This document shows, in pieces, positions 9,535-9,686 of a DNA stretch of 9,686 nucleotides. The notes beneath the pieces are model-generated. The model made no database searches. It worked only from the letters and a program-made list of their open reading frames with translations, and was not told the origin of the DNA. Origin of the DNA: Bordetella parapertussis (GTDB taxonomy: Bacteria > Pseudomonadota > Gammaproteobacteria > Burkholderiales > Burkholderiaceae_C); the NCBI GenBank assembly GCA_945878355.1, contig CAMCTC010000151.1, positions 1 to 9,686 on the forward strand, in the 5' to 3' direction. A program made the position numbers and the translations under genes. Each line of letters opens with the position of its first letter. Position 1 is the stretch's first letter.

Positions 9535-9686
9535 TCAAGGCCGAATGGCACTTACTTTGGCGATTTCGAGGCGGTAGCGCGCGTAAGTGGTTGAAGGCAA
9601 AGGCAGGTGGCTGACCAATGGCCGATAGCATGGTTGTTTACGAGGCACCCAAGCCATCAACCAGAGGCCAGCCAGCATGGATCGTA
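9535..9686 (+). mobile_element. Possible end of an inserted element disrupting hsdS
   Basis: HsdS-like sequence stops between about 9520 and 9537, and none of the three minus-strand frames farther right shows a recognisable HsdS start. The new sequence begins near GGCCGAATGGCACTTACTTT (9539-9558), which looks to me like an insertion-sequence terminus. It is followed about 60 bases later by a ribosome-binding site and an ATG on the plus strand, the spacing expected for a transposase gene near an IS end. The other end lies outside the window, so terminal inverted repeats and a target duplication cannot be checked. The sequence alone does not decide between an insertion, a recombination junction, or a very divergent hsdS 5' end. 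Confidence 0.3.
9618..9686 (+). CDS. Start of an unidentified gene, cut by the window edge (possible transposase)
   Basis: An ATG at 9618 opens a frame of 23 codons (beginning MADSMVVYEAPKPSTRG) that remains open to the edge. It has a good Shine-Dalgarno-like AGGTGG at 9605-9610, seven bases upstream, and an in-frame TGA at 9612-9614, so this is the first possible ATG of the frame. The fragment is too short to assign to a family. Its position just inside the suspected element end makes a transposase the natural guess, but nothing in the residues proves it. It points away from hsdS. Confidence 0.35.
   Translation, partial: MADSMVVYEAPKPSTRGQPAWIV

Overview
The window is GC-rich (roughly two thirds G+C by eye). 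It carries a long proteobacterial-type B12-dependent ribonucleotide reductase with tandem TSCPD modules and a Cys-rich tail, next to a type I restriction-modification locus. Codon use and the NrdJ architecture suggest a betaproteobacterium, probably of the order Burkholderiales. This placement is an inference from protein style, not from a marker gene.

Layout. Positions 1-116 are a leader with a sequence matching the LexA-box core (20-35). Positions 117-4223 (+) are nrdJ, a class II ribonucleotide reductase interrupted by a complete, endonuclease-bearing intein (1038-2174). The intein sits immediately before the catalytic thiyl-radical cysteine. Positions 4224-4436 are intergenic and hold four direct repeats of 21-22 bp (4259-4343) followed by a strong intrinsic terminator (4356-4395) for nrdJ. 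From 4437 to about 9522 everything is on the minus strand and is read hsdS > hsdR > YgjP-like metallopeptidase, with overlapping stop and start codons (ATGA, then TGATG), so it was built as one translationally coupled operon. nrdJ and this operon are convergent.

The restriction locus looks damaged. hsdR has one in-frame TAA at 6457-6455 that cuts it just before helicase motif V, yet the frame stays open and conserved for about 420 codons beyond. hsdS begins in the middle of its first target-recognition domain. Upstream of it (about 9523-9686) the sequence no longer looks like HsdS and may be the end of an inserted mobile element, whose own plus-strand gene could start at 9618. No hsdM is present in the window. 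It would normally lie upstream of hsdS, beyond the right edge, and may have been separated from hsdS by the proposed insertion.

How the parts work together. NrdJ makes deoxyribonucleotides using adenosylcobalamin, but it can be active only after the intein excises itself and restores the active-site motif. The possible LexA box suggests supply could rise during DNA damage. The type I system would have methylated and cleaved DNA at a bipartite site set by HsdS. As written here it is probably restriction-deficient.
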